Assembly (NCBI GenBank): GCA_012295275.1 | Contig: CM022671.1 | Span: 33,048,427 to 33,079,926, forward strand | Length of the DNA: 31,500 nt | Direction: 5' to 3' | Source of the DNA: Chrysomallon squamiferum | Taxonomy: Eukaryota > Mollusca > Gastropoda > Neomphalida > Peltospiridae | Shown: in pieces, positions 1 to 11,400 of the stretch | How the letters are laid out: each line of letters begins with the position of its first letter | How positions within the stretch are numbered: position 1 is the stretch's first letter | Position numbers and translations under genes: made by a program | Notes under the pieces: generated by a model | Database searches by the model: none | What the model was told of the DNA's origin: nothing | What the model saw: the letters and a program-made list of their open reading frames with translations, nothing else

Positions 1-699
1 GAAAAATTAGAAAATATTAATATGTATCTGTTAAATATTCAGTATCAGTGAAAGATTCCTGAAGGTAAGTATAGCAGCAGTTACCTATTAAAGCACCAAA
101 GTTTCATAATAAAGAATAAAGTTTAATGAAATTTGTGTTTTATATTTTGTTACACATTAAAAACTTTCAAGTGAAAGATTCCATTGTGTGTGTGTGTGTG
201 TGTGACTGCTTATAAATAAACATACATACTCGCATTCACCCTAAAACTTTAAACTTATTTAACTGGAACTATAATGTATTTTAGAACACAAAATGTGTTT
301 ATAAATTATTAAAAATAATTCTGTTTTATTATTATTTTAGCATTGGTGTTACATCCTATTATCTATGTGCAAAGTCTAAGACAGGGAATATTCAAATCCT
401 ATAATACACACTTACGTGTATAAACAGGTATCTACCTATCAGTCTCTTATTTAGCTGAATATTTTGTGATTTCAGATCTAGGTCGGATCATGTTGCAACT
501 AACGCGTAACTGTGGGAGAATGCCACAGTATCTATGAAATATCAGCAGAATGCAGTACAGTTTTGTAATTACTGCTAATATAATCATAGTGGTAGAGCTT
601 TGACCTCAGTAATAACAGGTAGCAAGACAGGGTTATCTCACACTCCAACCGGTGTTCCATGGCGGAGTTATAAGTATCTACATCTTGAGGGAAACCTGG

Positions 700-957
700 C
701 ATGTATGAATGTATGTATGAATGTATGTATGAATGTATGTATGTATGCATTATGTATGCATGTATGTATCAATGTATGTATGTAAGTATGTATGTATGTA
801 TGTATGTATGCATGTATGTATGTTTGTATGTATATGTTTGTATGAATGTATGTTTGTATGTATGTATGTATGAGTGTATGCATTTATATATACATGTATA
901 TACCCACGTAGGTGAGTATGTGTGTATGTATGTATGTATGTATCTGTGTGTTTGTAT
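700..957. repeat. Degenerate ATGT tetranucleotide array
   Basis: About 250 bp of ATGT/ATGA tetranucleotides with single-base variants, including GAATGTATGTAT blocks at the left and TTTGTATG blocks at the right. Overlapping reading frames on both strands across it are artefacts of the repeat. Confidence 0.9.
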
Positions 958-1080
958 ATTTGTATGTACGTACGAGTATACAGCATATTAAAAAGTGAAA
1001 CAAATTTACCTTCATCGTAATTTACTTTCTGGTCTTTCGGGTATTCAGGACGCCGGATAATTGATCCGGTACCTGTATAT

Positions 1081-1082
<2 letters not shown>

Positions 1083-1125
<43 letters not shown>
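1083..1125. repeat. CA microsatellite
   Basis: An uninterrupted CA dinucleotide run of about 21 units directly after a GC-richer patch (1021-1080). Confidence 0.95.
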
Positions 1126-1129
<4 letters not shown>

Positions 1130-1515
1130 ATTACACATAAAAACATTAGCATATATTTAGACCTCTAATATACTAATTTTCAGTTGTACAGCGGCGGAAC
1201 CGTTTAGACTTCGGTAGGATAAGAACAGTGATCTTCGTTGTAAGTTAGAAAGTATAATTAAAGGCATAATTCCATCGTCATCATGATGATATTATTTATT
1301 TGTTTGTTCTTTGGTTCTTTTGTTTATTTGTTATTATGATCATCATTCAGGAATGTCTTTAGTATTAATTTTATTTATTTATTTATTAGGTTTTTTTCGC
1401 AGGAAAAAATTTAGGTTCTTCCATAAGAGTACTCATGAAATCAAGAAAATGTAATCTTATTTTAAACTGTGTATATATAGTCACTTCAAAACTAACAGAT
1501 AAAAATATAAAAATA

Positions 1516-1516
<1 letters not shown>

Positions 1517-1551
<35 letters not shown>

Positions 1552-1560
1552 AATAATAAA
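1517..1560. repeat. AAAT/AAT microsatellite
   Basis: A run of AAAT tetranucleotides that passes into AAT triplets at its right end. Confidence 0.9.
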
Positions 1561-2598
1561 GATGAATCTGTTTCTCACCATTTCTTTGCAACGCTGTGAC
1601 AAATGTTTATGACTTTATTATAACTGAAAGCAGAGTAGGAATGAAAGGAAATGGTAGGGTAGAGAGTATCTATTTGAAAATAACCTTAAAGAATATGTAA
1701 TAAAGTCTGATATACACGATTCTGTATTTATATATAAACAAAACAATACACAAAAGAAAATAAATAAATAAACGAATTAATTAAAAGATCACTTTCATTA
1801 AAAACAGAAACAAAAACAAAAAATGTTGAGGCAAATTCTTGATATTATCATGTTCACTGATTTGTAAATAATTAAATATATTTTATTCAAAATCAGGGCC
1901 GATCTTCTAATTAATACACTGAGACAATATCAAAACGGCAAAAATATAGGTTTCAAACTGCCCGCTTATTTCAGCGCATGCGTGGTTTCAAGATAACGTC
2001 TAAAACTGGCATACAGTATTTTTGTTTTAAATAATAATTATTATTTGATTTATTTTGTAAAATAATGTTGATACAGAATAATATTAAAATATATATATAC
2101 ATCAAAACAGTACAAGAAAGGATAGCACAAGAAAGTGAAAACACTTATTTCCATTGTAATTCTGAGGAAAATGATTACGGATGCAATTATCATATGGCAG
2201 ATGGTGGATACACATAGTGACATACATGCACATACAAATTATCTTATATAAATGTACCCATACTGTATTAAATGAAATGTGTGTGTTTGTGTAAAATTAA
2301 GGGTGAAATCTTGAGGACTCAGTCTTTTAGGTATTTTCTAAATATTAGTAATTAGAAATAAATAATGTTGTGGTAAATTCAGTAAAATAAATATTTTTAT
2401 AGTGATATATATCACTTATTGTTATGTATGTTTGAAATGTATGTTTTATATTTAATATTATATAAAGATATATTTGTCAATAAAGACTATTCATTTGAAC
2501 AACAAGTACGATATTATATTTCTAAAATTAAAAGATTAAAAACTGACTCATTGGAGCCTCGTTGTAGACTACTTTATTTCGAAGCGATATAGTTCGTG

Positions 2599-2671
2599 GT
2601 CCCCGTAGCGCAGTGGATAGCGCGCTGGACTTCTAATCCAGAGGTCGCGGGTTCGAATCCCGCCGGGGATG
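2599..2671 (+). tRNA. tRNA-Arg (anticodon TCT)
   Basis: A 73-nt intronless cloverleaf decoding AGA. The acceptor stem GTCCCCG (2599-2605) pairs with CGGGGAT (2664-2670; first pair G-U). The D stem is GCGC/GCGC. The anticodon stem CTGGA/TCCAG encloses loop CTTCTAA with TCT at 2632-2634. The T stem GCGGG/CCCGC encloses TTCGAAT. A box (TAGCGCAGTGG) and B box (GGTTCGAATCC) are both intact. CCA is not encoded, as usual in eukaryotes. All stems are complete, so a functional gene is likelier than a SINE head, and no tRNA-derived tail follows it. Confidence 0.93.
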
Positions 2672-2679
2672 TGCCAACG

Positions 2680-2683
2680 TTTT
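2680..2683 (+). terminator. RNA polymerase III T4 terminator
   Basis: TTTT nine bases after the tRNA discriminator base, the usual distance for a Pol III stop. This supports the tRNA being a transcribed locus. Confidence 0.7.
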
Positions 2684-3169
2684 ATCATCGTGCTATTTAT
2701 TTATTTTTATAAAATATTTTTTATAAAAGTACTTCTTACGTTTGAAAAATATTCCCGACTTATCACTAAATCTGTAAACTATGATAAATATCTAAATGGA
2801 TAGAAATTTTATCGAATGGATGGAAAACAGCCTAAATATAATTTAAACAATGGATTTGTATTTACCAAATATACACTAATACAGTAAGTACATTTATTAA
2901 TTCACTTAAAATTCTTACATAATATACAGAGTGAAAATTAAACGAAGAAGAACGAAAAATATATAATTTTCTTAATAGTTACTTAATGTACCGTACAATA
3001 TTTAACAGATACAAATAAACTTCTAAAACAGAGTATATTTTATCTTTATTAATCCACTTGAAAAAGGAAAGAACAAAACAGGGTCTGTTTTCTCAGTACA
3101 GGAAAGGTAATAAAGTCTGGATTTAATGCATTTTTACAATCATATTGTTATTGCGGCCATTATACTGTA

Positions 3170-3310
3170 TAATTCCCGTGGGACAAAACTCTAACGTGCA
3201 ATTCTGGGACATGTAGGACATTCGTGTTACTAGAGTCCGTGCTGCCTGGGGCAGCCGCACATTTGCCGACCCCTCACTGTCCCCCAAAAAAAAAAAAAAA
3301 AAAAAAAAAA
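3170..3310 (+). mobile_element. Possible poly-A-tailed retroposed fragment
   Basis: A patch clearly richer in GC than its surroundings (includes GTGCTGCC...GGCAGCCGCAC, able to form a small stem at 3239-3260) ends in CCCCC followed directly by 25 A residues. That architecture resembles a short retroposon or processed RNA copy. I could not recognise the parent sequence or target-site duplications. Confidence 0.3.
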
Positions 3311-3700
3311 GAAATTCGCAGCTTAGTGTCTCCCTATTAAAGGTGTGTGTATGTGTGTCTCTGTGTGTATATATTAACTAGTTCATGTACCATTATAGTA
3401 ATATATATTACTTTCACATACTTATAATACTAAAAGAAATATGCTTTAATTAAACAGCAATCATATTTAAACTTTAATGGAACGTAAAGTGACTTCACCA
3501 CAAAGCAAGTAATATACTTTCAGTAAATTAATGGAAAAAAAAAAAAAAAAAAAAAAAAAAAATTCTAATAAATTGAAATTACATAGCTAAAAGTTCATAC
3601 TATGTTTTAGTCTTTTATTTATAAGCGAAATATTATAAGTACCTAAGTTTGGTGTTCATTAGTTTTACCAACACCGTAAACGATATAGCCGTATGTGCTT

Positions 3701-3708
3701 TGACGTCA
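3701..3708. promoter_or_regulatory. Perfect CRE palindrome (TGACGTCA)
   Basis: An eight-base CREB/ATF consensus inside a CpG-containing patch, about 1.75 kb upstream of the HIP1 start codon. CpG is rare in this window. Whether it belongs to the HIP1 promoter is inference. Confidence 0.35.
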
Positions 3709-4284
3709 CATGTTATTTAATCTTTATCTTTAAAGGATACGCCCACTTTTTCTGAAAATGGAGATGACACTTCCTCGTTTGTCTTATTTTTTGTGGATAA
3801 TATTAACATTATGATACAAGAACTTTATCAAACATTACATGAAAACACCATGAATGGATATTTGCAATTTTCCGCGAAGAAACAGGTAGTGTAATTTTTT
3901 AAATGTCTTTCTTCATCATCGTCCGCAGTATAATTTTAAAGTTTAATGAATCGGTATCGGTATGTCATCATTATTACAACTGTAAAAAAAAATAGCAACA
4001 GCACCACCATCACAACAACAACAGCAACTACTACTACTACTACTACAACGACCCTATTTTATTCCAGTTAATTTAAAATAGTGTTTGCATGCATTTATGT
4101 GTGTATAATTATAATATTATGTTTGTATTTATATGTATAAATGTATGTGCGAATTTTTTGCCTGTATCGATTTGTAAGTAAGTGAGTATAGGGCTGATCA
4201 ACTGACAAGATGTCAGAAAGACCATTTGAATTCAGACAGATAGGTATGTACGTAGGTTCGTGTACGGAATGAGTGACATACATT

Positions 4285-4430
4285 CAGACAATCAGATAAA
4301 CATATGTAGAAAGATAGCCAGATACATAGACAGATAGATAGATAAACATATGTAGAAAGATAGCCAGATACATAGACAGATAGATAGACAGACAGACATA
4401 TAGATAGACAGACAGACAGACAGACAGCAG

Positions 4431-4490
<60 letters not shown>

Positions 4491-4500
4491 CAGACAGAAA
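4285..4500. repeat. GATA/GACA tetranucleotide array with 47-bp duplication
   Basis: The left part has a 47-bp unit repeated in tandem (starting about 4294 and 4341, each containing AAACATATGTAGAAAGATAG). This grades into GACA units and then a nearly perfect GATA run (about 4432-4490). Frames on the minus strand across it are repeat artefacts. Confidence 0.9.
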
Positions 4501-4958
4501 AAAAGAGAGATAAGCAGAGAGATAAACAGCCAGACACCAGATAGATAAAACAAAGAAAGAATGGATGGATGGATGGATAGTTGGAAATTAACGACAACAT
4601 TCGTAAAGTAATGGAGTCTTTAACATTAATACTGTATAACGTTTATTGTCTGGAAAATCATTATCATCAATTTTGGTCGTTACCATGCATAAAGTATCAT
4701 ATATAATAGTAAACGGAAATATATATTCTCTTGGCCATACGCGTTCATTTATATTCATATAATAAGGAGATGTAACATGATATCTATTAATGGTGTAGAA
4801 ATCGAATTCAGTTTCACAAACGTTTAATATATTCCGTTTGTTTTACCCAAATGAATTGTCATCTGCTTTATTATTATACATTTCTTACAATTTTTGACTT
4901 GTTGTTTGTGCTGTTTTTTCCTTTCTTTTGTTTGTGCTGTTTTTTTTTCCTTTTTTCT

Positions 4959-4978
4959 TAATAATAATAATAATAATA

Positions 4979-5023
<45 letters not shown>
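4959..5023. repeat. TAA/TTA inverted triplet array
   Basis: About 7 TAA units switch directly to about 14 TTA units, so the left arm is the reverse complement of the right and the whole can fold back on itself. Confidence 0.9.
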
Positions 5024-5399
5024 GAATGACTAATGATTATTTTAATAAATAATAGATTATTCAAGAATATTGATTTTTTATAATAAAAATACGAAAGTAA
5101 AAAAATCAAAATAACACTTTTAATATAGCTATTAGATCTTTATAAATTAAAGGTACTATCTTTTGTTTGATAGTTGTAGGTCTTTTAGGTTTATGAAGTG
5201 GAGTTTAATAGCATTGACGAAAAAAATAGCAATGACGGAATGAAATTAGTTCAGTCTCCCTATGATTTAAATGGCATACAGTAATTACATTACACAAACT
5301 AGAACCATTTTAGAGTTATTTCCCCTGATACAAATATGTTCAAAGAGGTCGCGGCAAGTAGTTACAGAGTGTCAAACGGGGAAACAAAGTTGAGTTAAA

Positions 5400-5405
5400 A
5401 TGTAA
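5400..5405 (+). promoter_or_regulatory. Start-stop uORF upstream of HIP1 ATG
   Basis: ATG is followed immediately by TAA, 45 nt before the HIP1 initiator. Such minimal uORFs can hold ribosomes and lower downstream initiation. It matters only if the transcript begins upstream of 5400, which the sequence does not show. Confidence 0.35.
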
Positions 5406-5450
5406 ATATTATTGTGAAATCGACATTAATAGACAGAATAAACAACACCG

Positions 5451-5537
5451 ATGTCATCGCTACACCTTCCTAAGGTTGTCACTCAACGTGGCAAAAGTTC
5501 TCTTGAGGTTGAAAGGGAAAACTTCGAAAGGAGACAG
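5451..5537 (+). CDS. HIP1: HIP1 exon 1 (residues 1-29, start codon)
   Basis: It encodes MSSLHLPKVVTQRG then SLEVERENFERRQ, aligning with the vertebrate start that leads into the ANTH domain (xLExERExFxxxQ). Donor CAG|GTGAGC, phase 0. The base at -3 is C, so initiation context is not strong. An in-frame TAA lies 12 nt upstream. Confidence 0.92.
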
Positions 5538-8055
5538 GTGAGCACTGAGTCTTAAAAATCTTTCATGTTATTGAATCGTACTACTCACGGATCAGAGATC
5601 ATAAAATGTGTTGAATGAACACCAAACTCATGCATAGCATTATGTTGATACGACTTGTTTGAGAACTGTTTTGTGATGGACGTTGAAAGTTATTTAGTAC
5701 CTGTAAGATACTTTTCTTTATTTATAGGACAGTGCCATGTTCGTGACATACGTTCTAAAAATTAAAATTTATGATTCATTTTCTTGTGATCACCCGATTG
5801 TTGCTGCAGTATAAATATCATTGTATGTATTTTAGTTGGAAGATATGTTTACTATCAATACAACATTTTGCCATACTTCATTTAATGAAAATGCAACGTA
5901 TTTGAATTCTCAATTTTATTAAGAAATTTCAAAAAAATGCTGGAACTTAAAAACAGTGATAGTGAGACTATATTTCTCTTTTGTCAATCATCAATTACCA
6001 CAACAAATGGCAGATCTTTGGTGTTATTAATTAGTGCATGGAACGTCAGTGTAATAAACCAGAGTTTTAAATTCAAGTTAACTAACCTCTTGTGGGGGTG
6101 GGTAGTGGTATAAAGTTTATTACTAACAGATTACAGAATGTTGAATAAATAAAGTTAAATAATTATTTACAACCTATTCTGTGAAATATTGTATCAAACT
6201 TATTGACTACACAGATCTACAAAGGGGACATTCTATGTCTTATACTTAATTATTATATGGCAGGACCAGATATTCTATTAAAGATATTTACTGCTTTTAT
6301 TCTACATAGTTTTCTGTCCTCAGTGCTGTCACAGAAATAAAATAATAACAAACTAGATCTGTATAAGGAAACAGAAGTTTTGCAGTTATTAGTGCATGAT
6401 AGCTTTCATGTTATTTTATTGCTATACTTTGTTTTAGGGAAGGCTGGCTTCACATAAAATAAAGCAGACACTCGGAACTGTACATAATAATTTTAGGCTT
6501 TTTTCATACTGTAACAGTTATTTTTTATAACTCCAGTGGTAGTCAGATAAGCTATCACTAAACATTATAAAAGTGTCAGCTTTTCTAAGTGAGATATTCT
6601 TAAGTTATTTGTTGTATATGTTAGATGAACAAAGCTGTCAGACCCAAGATCTGTTTAACCTAAACAGATATTAGTTACAGTATCCATTACATCAATGATC
6701 AAGGTAGAAAATGCCATAAAAATTATGAATCATGAATCATAACAAATCAGTCATTTCAGTTGCTGATATAGTTTATTAATGGTACCAGCACTGTGTGTGT
6801 GTTGTTACTGTTGTTTTTGTTTGTGGTTGTTTTTGTGTTGTTTTTTTCAGTATTTGTATCAGTTGTATGTAAGATATTGTATGAATAATAAGAAATGAGG
6901 GAAAATGAAAACGATACTTACTAGTGGGAGAAAAAGTTCTCTCTTTGATATATATTATACACTCTTGGGTTATTTTGTTTTAATTTATGGAAGTTGTCAG
7001 AGTCATTTTTTAATATTATTCAGATGAAGAACAATGTGTTATCCTTAAAAGTAGTTCACAAGAATGACACCAGTTATTAAAATAATTCTTTTTCTTTCTT
7101 GCATTACTTCATATGCACTTTTTATCATATTATGTACTATATATTCATTTAAAAATGAAAAAGAAATTAAGGTTACAGTTATAACCCTGATTTATGCATT
7201 AATGCAACTAAGATATAATTCAGTTATCACTTACTACAGTTAGATTATAAATAAATAAAATTCAGTTATGTTATAAAGAGATGTCATAATAAAAATTCAT
7301 ACAGTTTCATATATTAAATAACTGAATTATCTGAATATGGCCACAGGTTAATATAAAGTATCTGGGTTATCTGTCATAGTCTGGATTAATAATTGTAATT
7401 CTTTGTTATTAAGTGTAAGTTAATACAACAGAACTTGGGTGTCATAGTGTGTGTGCTGAAACAAATACATAATGGTAATTTTATTACCTTGGTATATGTT
7501 AAAAGAGTTTATTTCAAAATTCTGGTATTATTACAGAAATTAAAACTTTCTTAAATGTATATACAACTGGTTATCATTAGTAAATATATCATTGGTGGTT
7601 AAATTTGTAAACTATTGGATCATACTCTGTAATAAACATTTGGTATTTACAACACTGTTGAAATTTCAGTGAGATGTCACAGAAGCATGTTAGTTCACAG
7701 ACAAATGATGTATTGAAATACGTCATATTTGTATTTATATATTTTAATACAGGAGATCAAACAGGTATATAACACACACGCACAGACGGAGAGAGAGAAA
7801 GAGAAACACACTTATCTAATGTATGGATAATTAAATATAATATGTAATAAATTAGGTATGTATCACACACATGCATTTTGAATTCATACACAAAATATAG
7901 CAGTTTAAATCATTATAATTACACAGCTGTGTGGTAATATATCTACAATACTTGTACATCTTGAGAACAAACACCTTGTTAGTTCACAACAAATGACATA
8001 TTGAAATAAGTGTTTGTATTTATAGACCTTAATCAGTGAGATCAAACACATATAT

Positions 8056-8089
<34 letters not shown>

Positions 8090-8360
8090 CAACAGAGAGA
8101 GAAAATGAAACACACTTATTTAATATATGGATAATTAAATATGATGTGTAATAAATTAGGTATGTATCACACATACATGTATCTTGAATTAATACATATA
8201 GTTTATAGCAGTTTAAACTGATATACAAACGTGGTAAAATATCTACAGTACTTGTACATCTGGAGAACAAACACCTTGTTAGTTCACAACAAATGATGTA
8301 TTGAAATAAGTATTTGTTTGTATTTATAGACCTTAATACAGTGAGATCGAACAATTATAT

Positions 8361-8400
<40 letters not shown>

Positions 8401-11400
8401 CGACTGAGAAAGAGAAACACACTTATTTAACGTATGGATAATTAAATATGATGTGTAATAAATTAAGTATGTATCATATATACAGGCATCTTTAATCCAT
8501 ACATTATAGTTTATAGGAGTTTAAACTGTTATACAAACATGTGGTGTCATATCTACAGTACTTATACCTCTTGAGAATAAACACCTTGCCTCTTTACAGA
8601 TACATTAACTCTGTGCTATTTTGTGTTTACAGAAAAACCTCACCTAATTAGAATGTTTAAACTGAGCAGGTCTTAGTCTTAAATTAGATCTACGCTTGAC
8701 ATCCACCTTCCTGCCCCTTTATCACAGCTAACAAAGTATGTGTGAGAGCTGAATATAACATAGATACATGTGAATGTAACAGCAGGAGATTTCCATGCAG
8801 CTTTGTAGGAATGTACAAATTAATTAAGATGGACCAGCATTATTAAACATTTTTTATTAAATTTATTACTTCATTCAATCATTATCAGTGAATCTTTTTG
8901 TTAGATATTTTTTTTATTTATTCATTTGTTAAATTATTATTATTATTATTATTATAAGTAAAATATTTAAATATTTACTGTCGTAATAGTGTTTGTTTAT
9001 TTCTTCCACATATCTTTTTTATTTCCTTTAAAAAATGTTATTACAAATTTCATAAAATTGCTTACAAATATTAGGTATATTATTAAAATAAAATTAGAAG
9101 AAAAAATGTATTTCATATAATTATTCTGATTTATTTTAATTTGTCTTAATTTGACAAACAAAACAAAAAAATAATAAAAACTGTTTCAAAATAAAAAACT
9201 GTTTTTGCAAAATAAAAATTTGGATTTTTGTTTTAGGCTTGGTTAATACTAGTTCAACCTGAATTTTTAATTCACATGATTCAAAAATATGCTGATTAAA
9301 AATATGCTGTGGTATTTTTATTATAATATTGATGTGTATGTCAGTGGTTAGGATAAGTGTGTTGTCTACATACTACATGGATTAGCTTTTATTCATTTCT
9401 TTTGTGAAACTAGTTGTATAAAATAATAAAGGATGAAAATCTGGTATTGTCTGGGTTTTATTTTATTTCTTATCTATATAGTATATACCACAATGTATAT
9501 TGGTTGATCAATATTATCTAAATACATCATGGATTAATATAACAGGAGTCCTTTCAAAAATGGTTTGACTGTTTTGACTCTTGGTTATCGATTTATATAA
9601 CTACATACATACATACATACATACATACATACACCATCATACATACACACATTTATCAAGACAGATTGAATATATGGGGAAAGAAAAGCAAATAATTAAT
9701 TTGGTTCACTTGTGTATTATAGTCTGTGGAAGACGTTTGATGTTAATTTTATTTTATTTTCAGACTGTTGCAATAAACAAAGCAATCAATGCACAAGAAA
9801 CTCCAGTAAAAGAAAAACATGTCCGAAGTATCCTTTTTTATTATTATTAATACTGCTATTTTTATTATTATTGTTTTTAATGTTACTTCTATATTTTTAA
9901 GAATATTATTTTTTTTTTTTTTTTTTGTTGTTGTTCTTGTGATTATATTACTATTAACAATGTTGATGTAGTATTTGTTGTTCATGTGATGCTGAAAGAT
10001 ATTGTAATACAAAGAAAGGAAATGGCTGCAAGTATATAAAACAGCATGCAGTGATTCCTTCAAAATATCAATTTACATTACTTGGATTAGTATTATTTTT
10101 ATATTTTATTTTATAGGTTTATTTATATATTTATTATTACATGCAGAGGATGTGGCCAAAATTATCAATTGGAGACAGAAAAATGTTAAAAAAAAAAAAA
10201 AAAAAAAGCACTGGCTTTCAGGCTTTAAGCCTGGAATCCTGTTTATTTTAGTCCAGAGTCAGTGAGATCAGATGCAACTGGCTTTCATCCAGCCATTTAA
10301 TTACATCAAAGTGAACATGTACAGTTTATACACAAATACTAGATAGTCTTAATTCAGTATATATCTGTGACACAAATGTTTGTGCATATTGCTGCCAAAG
10401 ACAGACTTTTTTTGTTTTTTTTCGATGTGTACAAATTTATGTAATTATGTTTTCTGTTTTCTGTGCAGATGGAGGTATGCCAGGTACGAAATTGTTTTAA
10501 TTTTATTTTATTAATAAAATATAATAGTCTGAACTGTAATTTTAATTATTCTAATTATTTAAAATAAAATTTAAAATGTTCAAACATTTTTTAAAGTATA
10601 CAATTTATTTCATTATAATTATTTTTATTTACATTTTTAAATTAGTAAAGTAAAGTATAACCATTTCTCATATAGCAGATATTCAACAAATTTTGTTTTT
10701 AAACATTCAGTGCATATAGCTATGATATATTGTTAATAAATTGCCTTTATAGATATTCATTTACATCCTCAAGCAAAAACTTCAACATGATAAAATAAAG
10801 GGTTTGGGTCATTTTTAACAAATACATAATTATATTGCTATGATTATAAAGAAATTGTTAATAAATTGCCTTGAATAGATACAAAAATTTGAATCCTCAA
10901 TAAAGCACTTTGTATTACATGATCAAAAATAAAGGGAATGGGTCATTTTTAACAAATACATAATTATATTACTTAATAAAAATACAGTTTTTAAATATAT
11001 TGTTGGAAACATCTTCATAATTTTAAACTTATTTTAAAAAATATATATTTTAGGAATATATATATATATATCTTAAAGTATTTGAAATTTCTTAACTTTA
11101 CAGAAAACTGAATAATAAACTTTTATTACATAATTACACAATACCATAATACTTTTCAAATTCATTTCTGTCATTTCTACAAAATATAATAAAACAATAG
11201 ATTTTTCATTTAATAAATCTGTATTCTTCATCCCCATACCACTATGTACATTACATGATAAAATACAAGATTCTTGAGTGTTTTCGGAAACATATACATT
11301 AATTCATATACAGTGTTTTCCTGCATGAGTCATAGATCTAATGCATTTTGACAATCCCATAAATCTAGAATGACAAATAATCATTGATCTCACTCTAATC

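Larger units (their letters stand above)
1..2598. other. Upstream non-coding DNA with microsatellites
   Basis: No open frame here looks protein-coding; the long frames at about 530-1120 are translations of ATGT and CA repeats. The stretch holds a short GT run (184-204), a degenerate ATGT field (700-957), a CA run (1083-1125), an AAAT/AAT run (1517-1560) and an NRF-1-like palindrome at 1974-1983. A tRNA-like fragment may lie near 585-640. Otherwise I see only AT-rich sequence. Confidence 0.6.
2684..5399. other. Region upstream of HIP1; no recognised protein gene
   Basis: AT-rich DNA between the tRNA and the HIP1 start codon. It includes two homopolymer A runs (3286-3310 and 3535-3562), a CRE palindrome (3701-3708), a 58-codon open frame (3721-3894), ACA/CTA triplets (4005-4048) and the arrays listed separately. 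HIP1 5' untranslated exons and the promoter probably lie here, but the sequence alone does not fix a transcription start. The GC-richer patch at 5340-5380 (with GGTCGCGGCAAG) is one candidate area. Confidence 0.5.
5538..9763. other. HIP1 intron 1
   Basis: A 4226-nt intron between phase-0 codons. It holds a three-copy ~300-bp tandem repeat (7691-8589), short ATT runs (8935-8955) and a CATA run (9603-9632). No coding exon with HIP1 similarity was found in it. The remaining sequence is AT-rich and featureless to me. Confidence 0.8.

Noticed and set aside
668-1124. Histidine/threonine/tyrosine-rich frames on both strands
   Set aside because: Translations of ATGT and CA microsatellites.
2599-2671. 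tRNA-like sequence as the head of a SINE
   Set aside because: All stems pair, both Pol III boxes are intact and a T4 terminator follows at once, with no SINE body after it.
4284-4600. Minus-strand frames rich in Ser-Ile-Tyr-Leu that look membrane-like
   Set aside because: They are the GATA/GACA array read in reverse, with no independent coding signal.
7905-8354. 149-codon minus-strand frame
   Set aside because: It runs across two copies of the ~300-bp tandem repeat and their CA arrays (giving Cys-Val runs); the peptide repeats because the DNA does.
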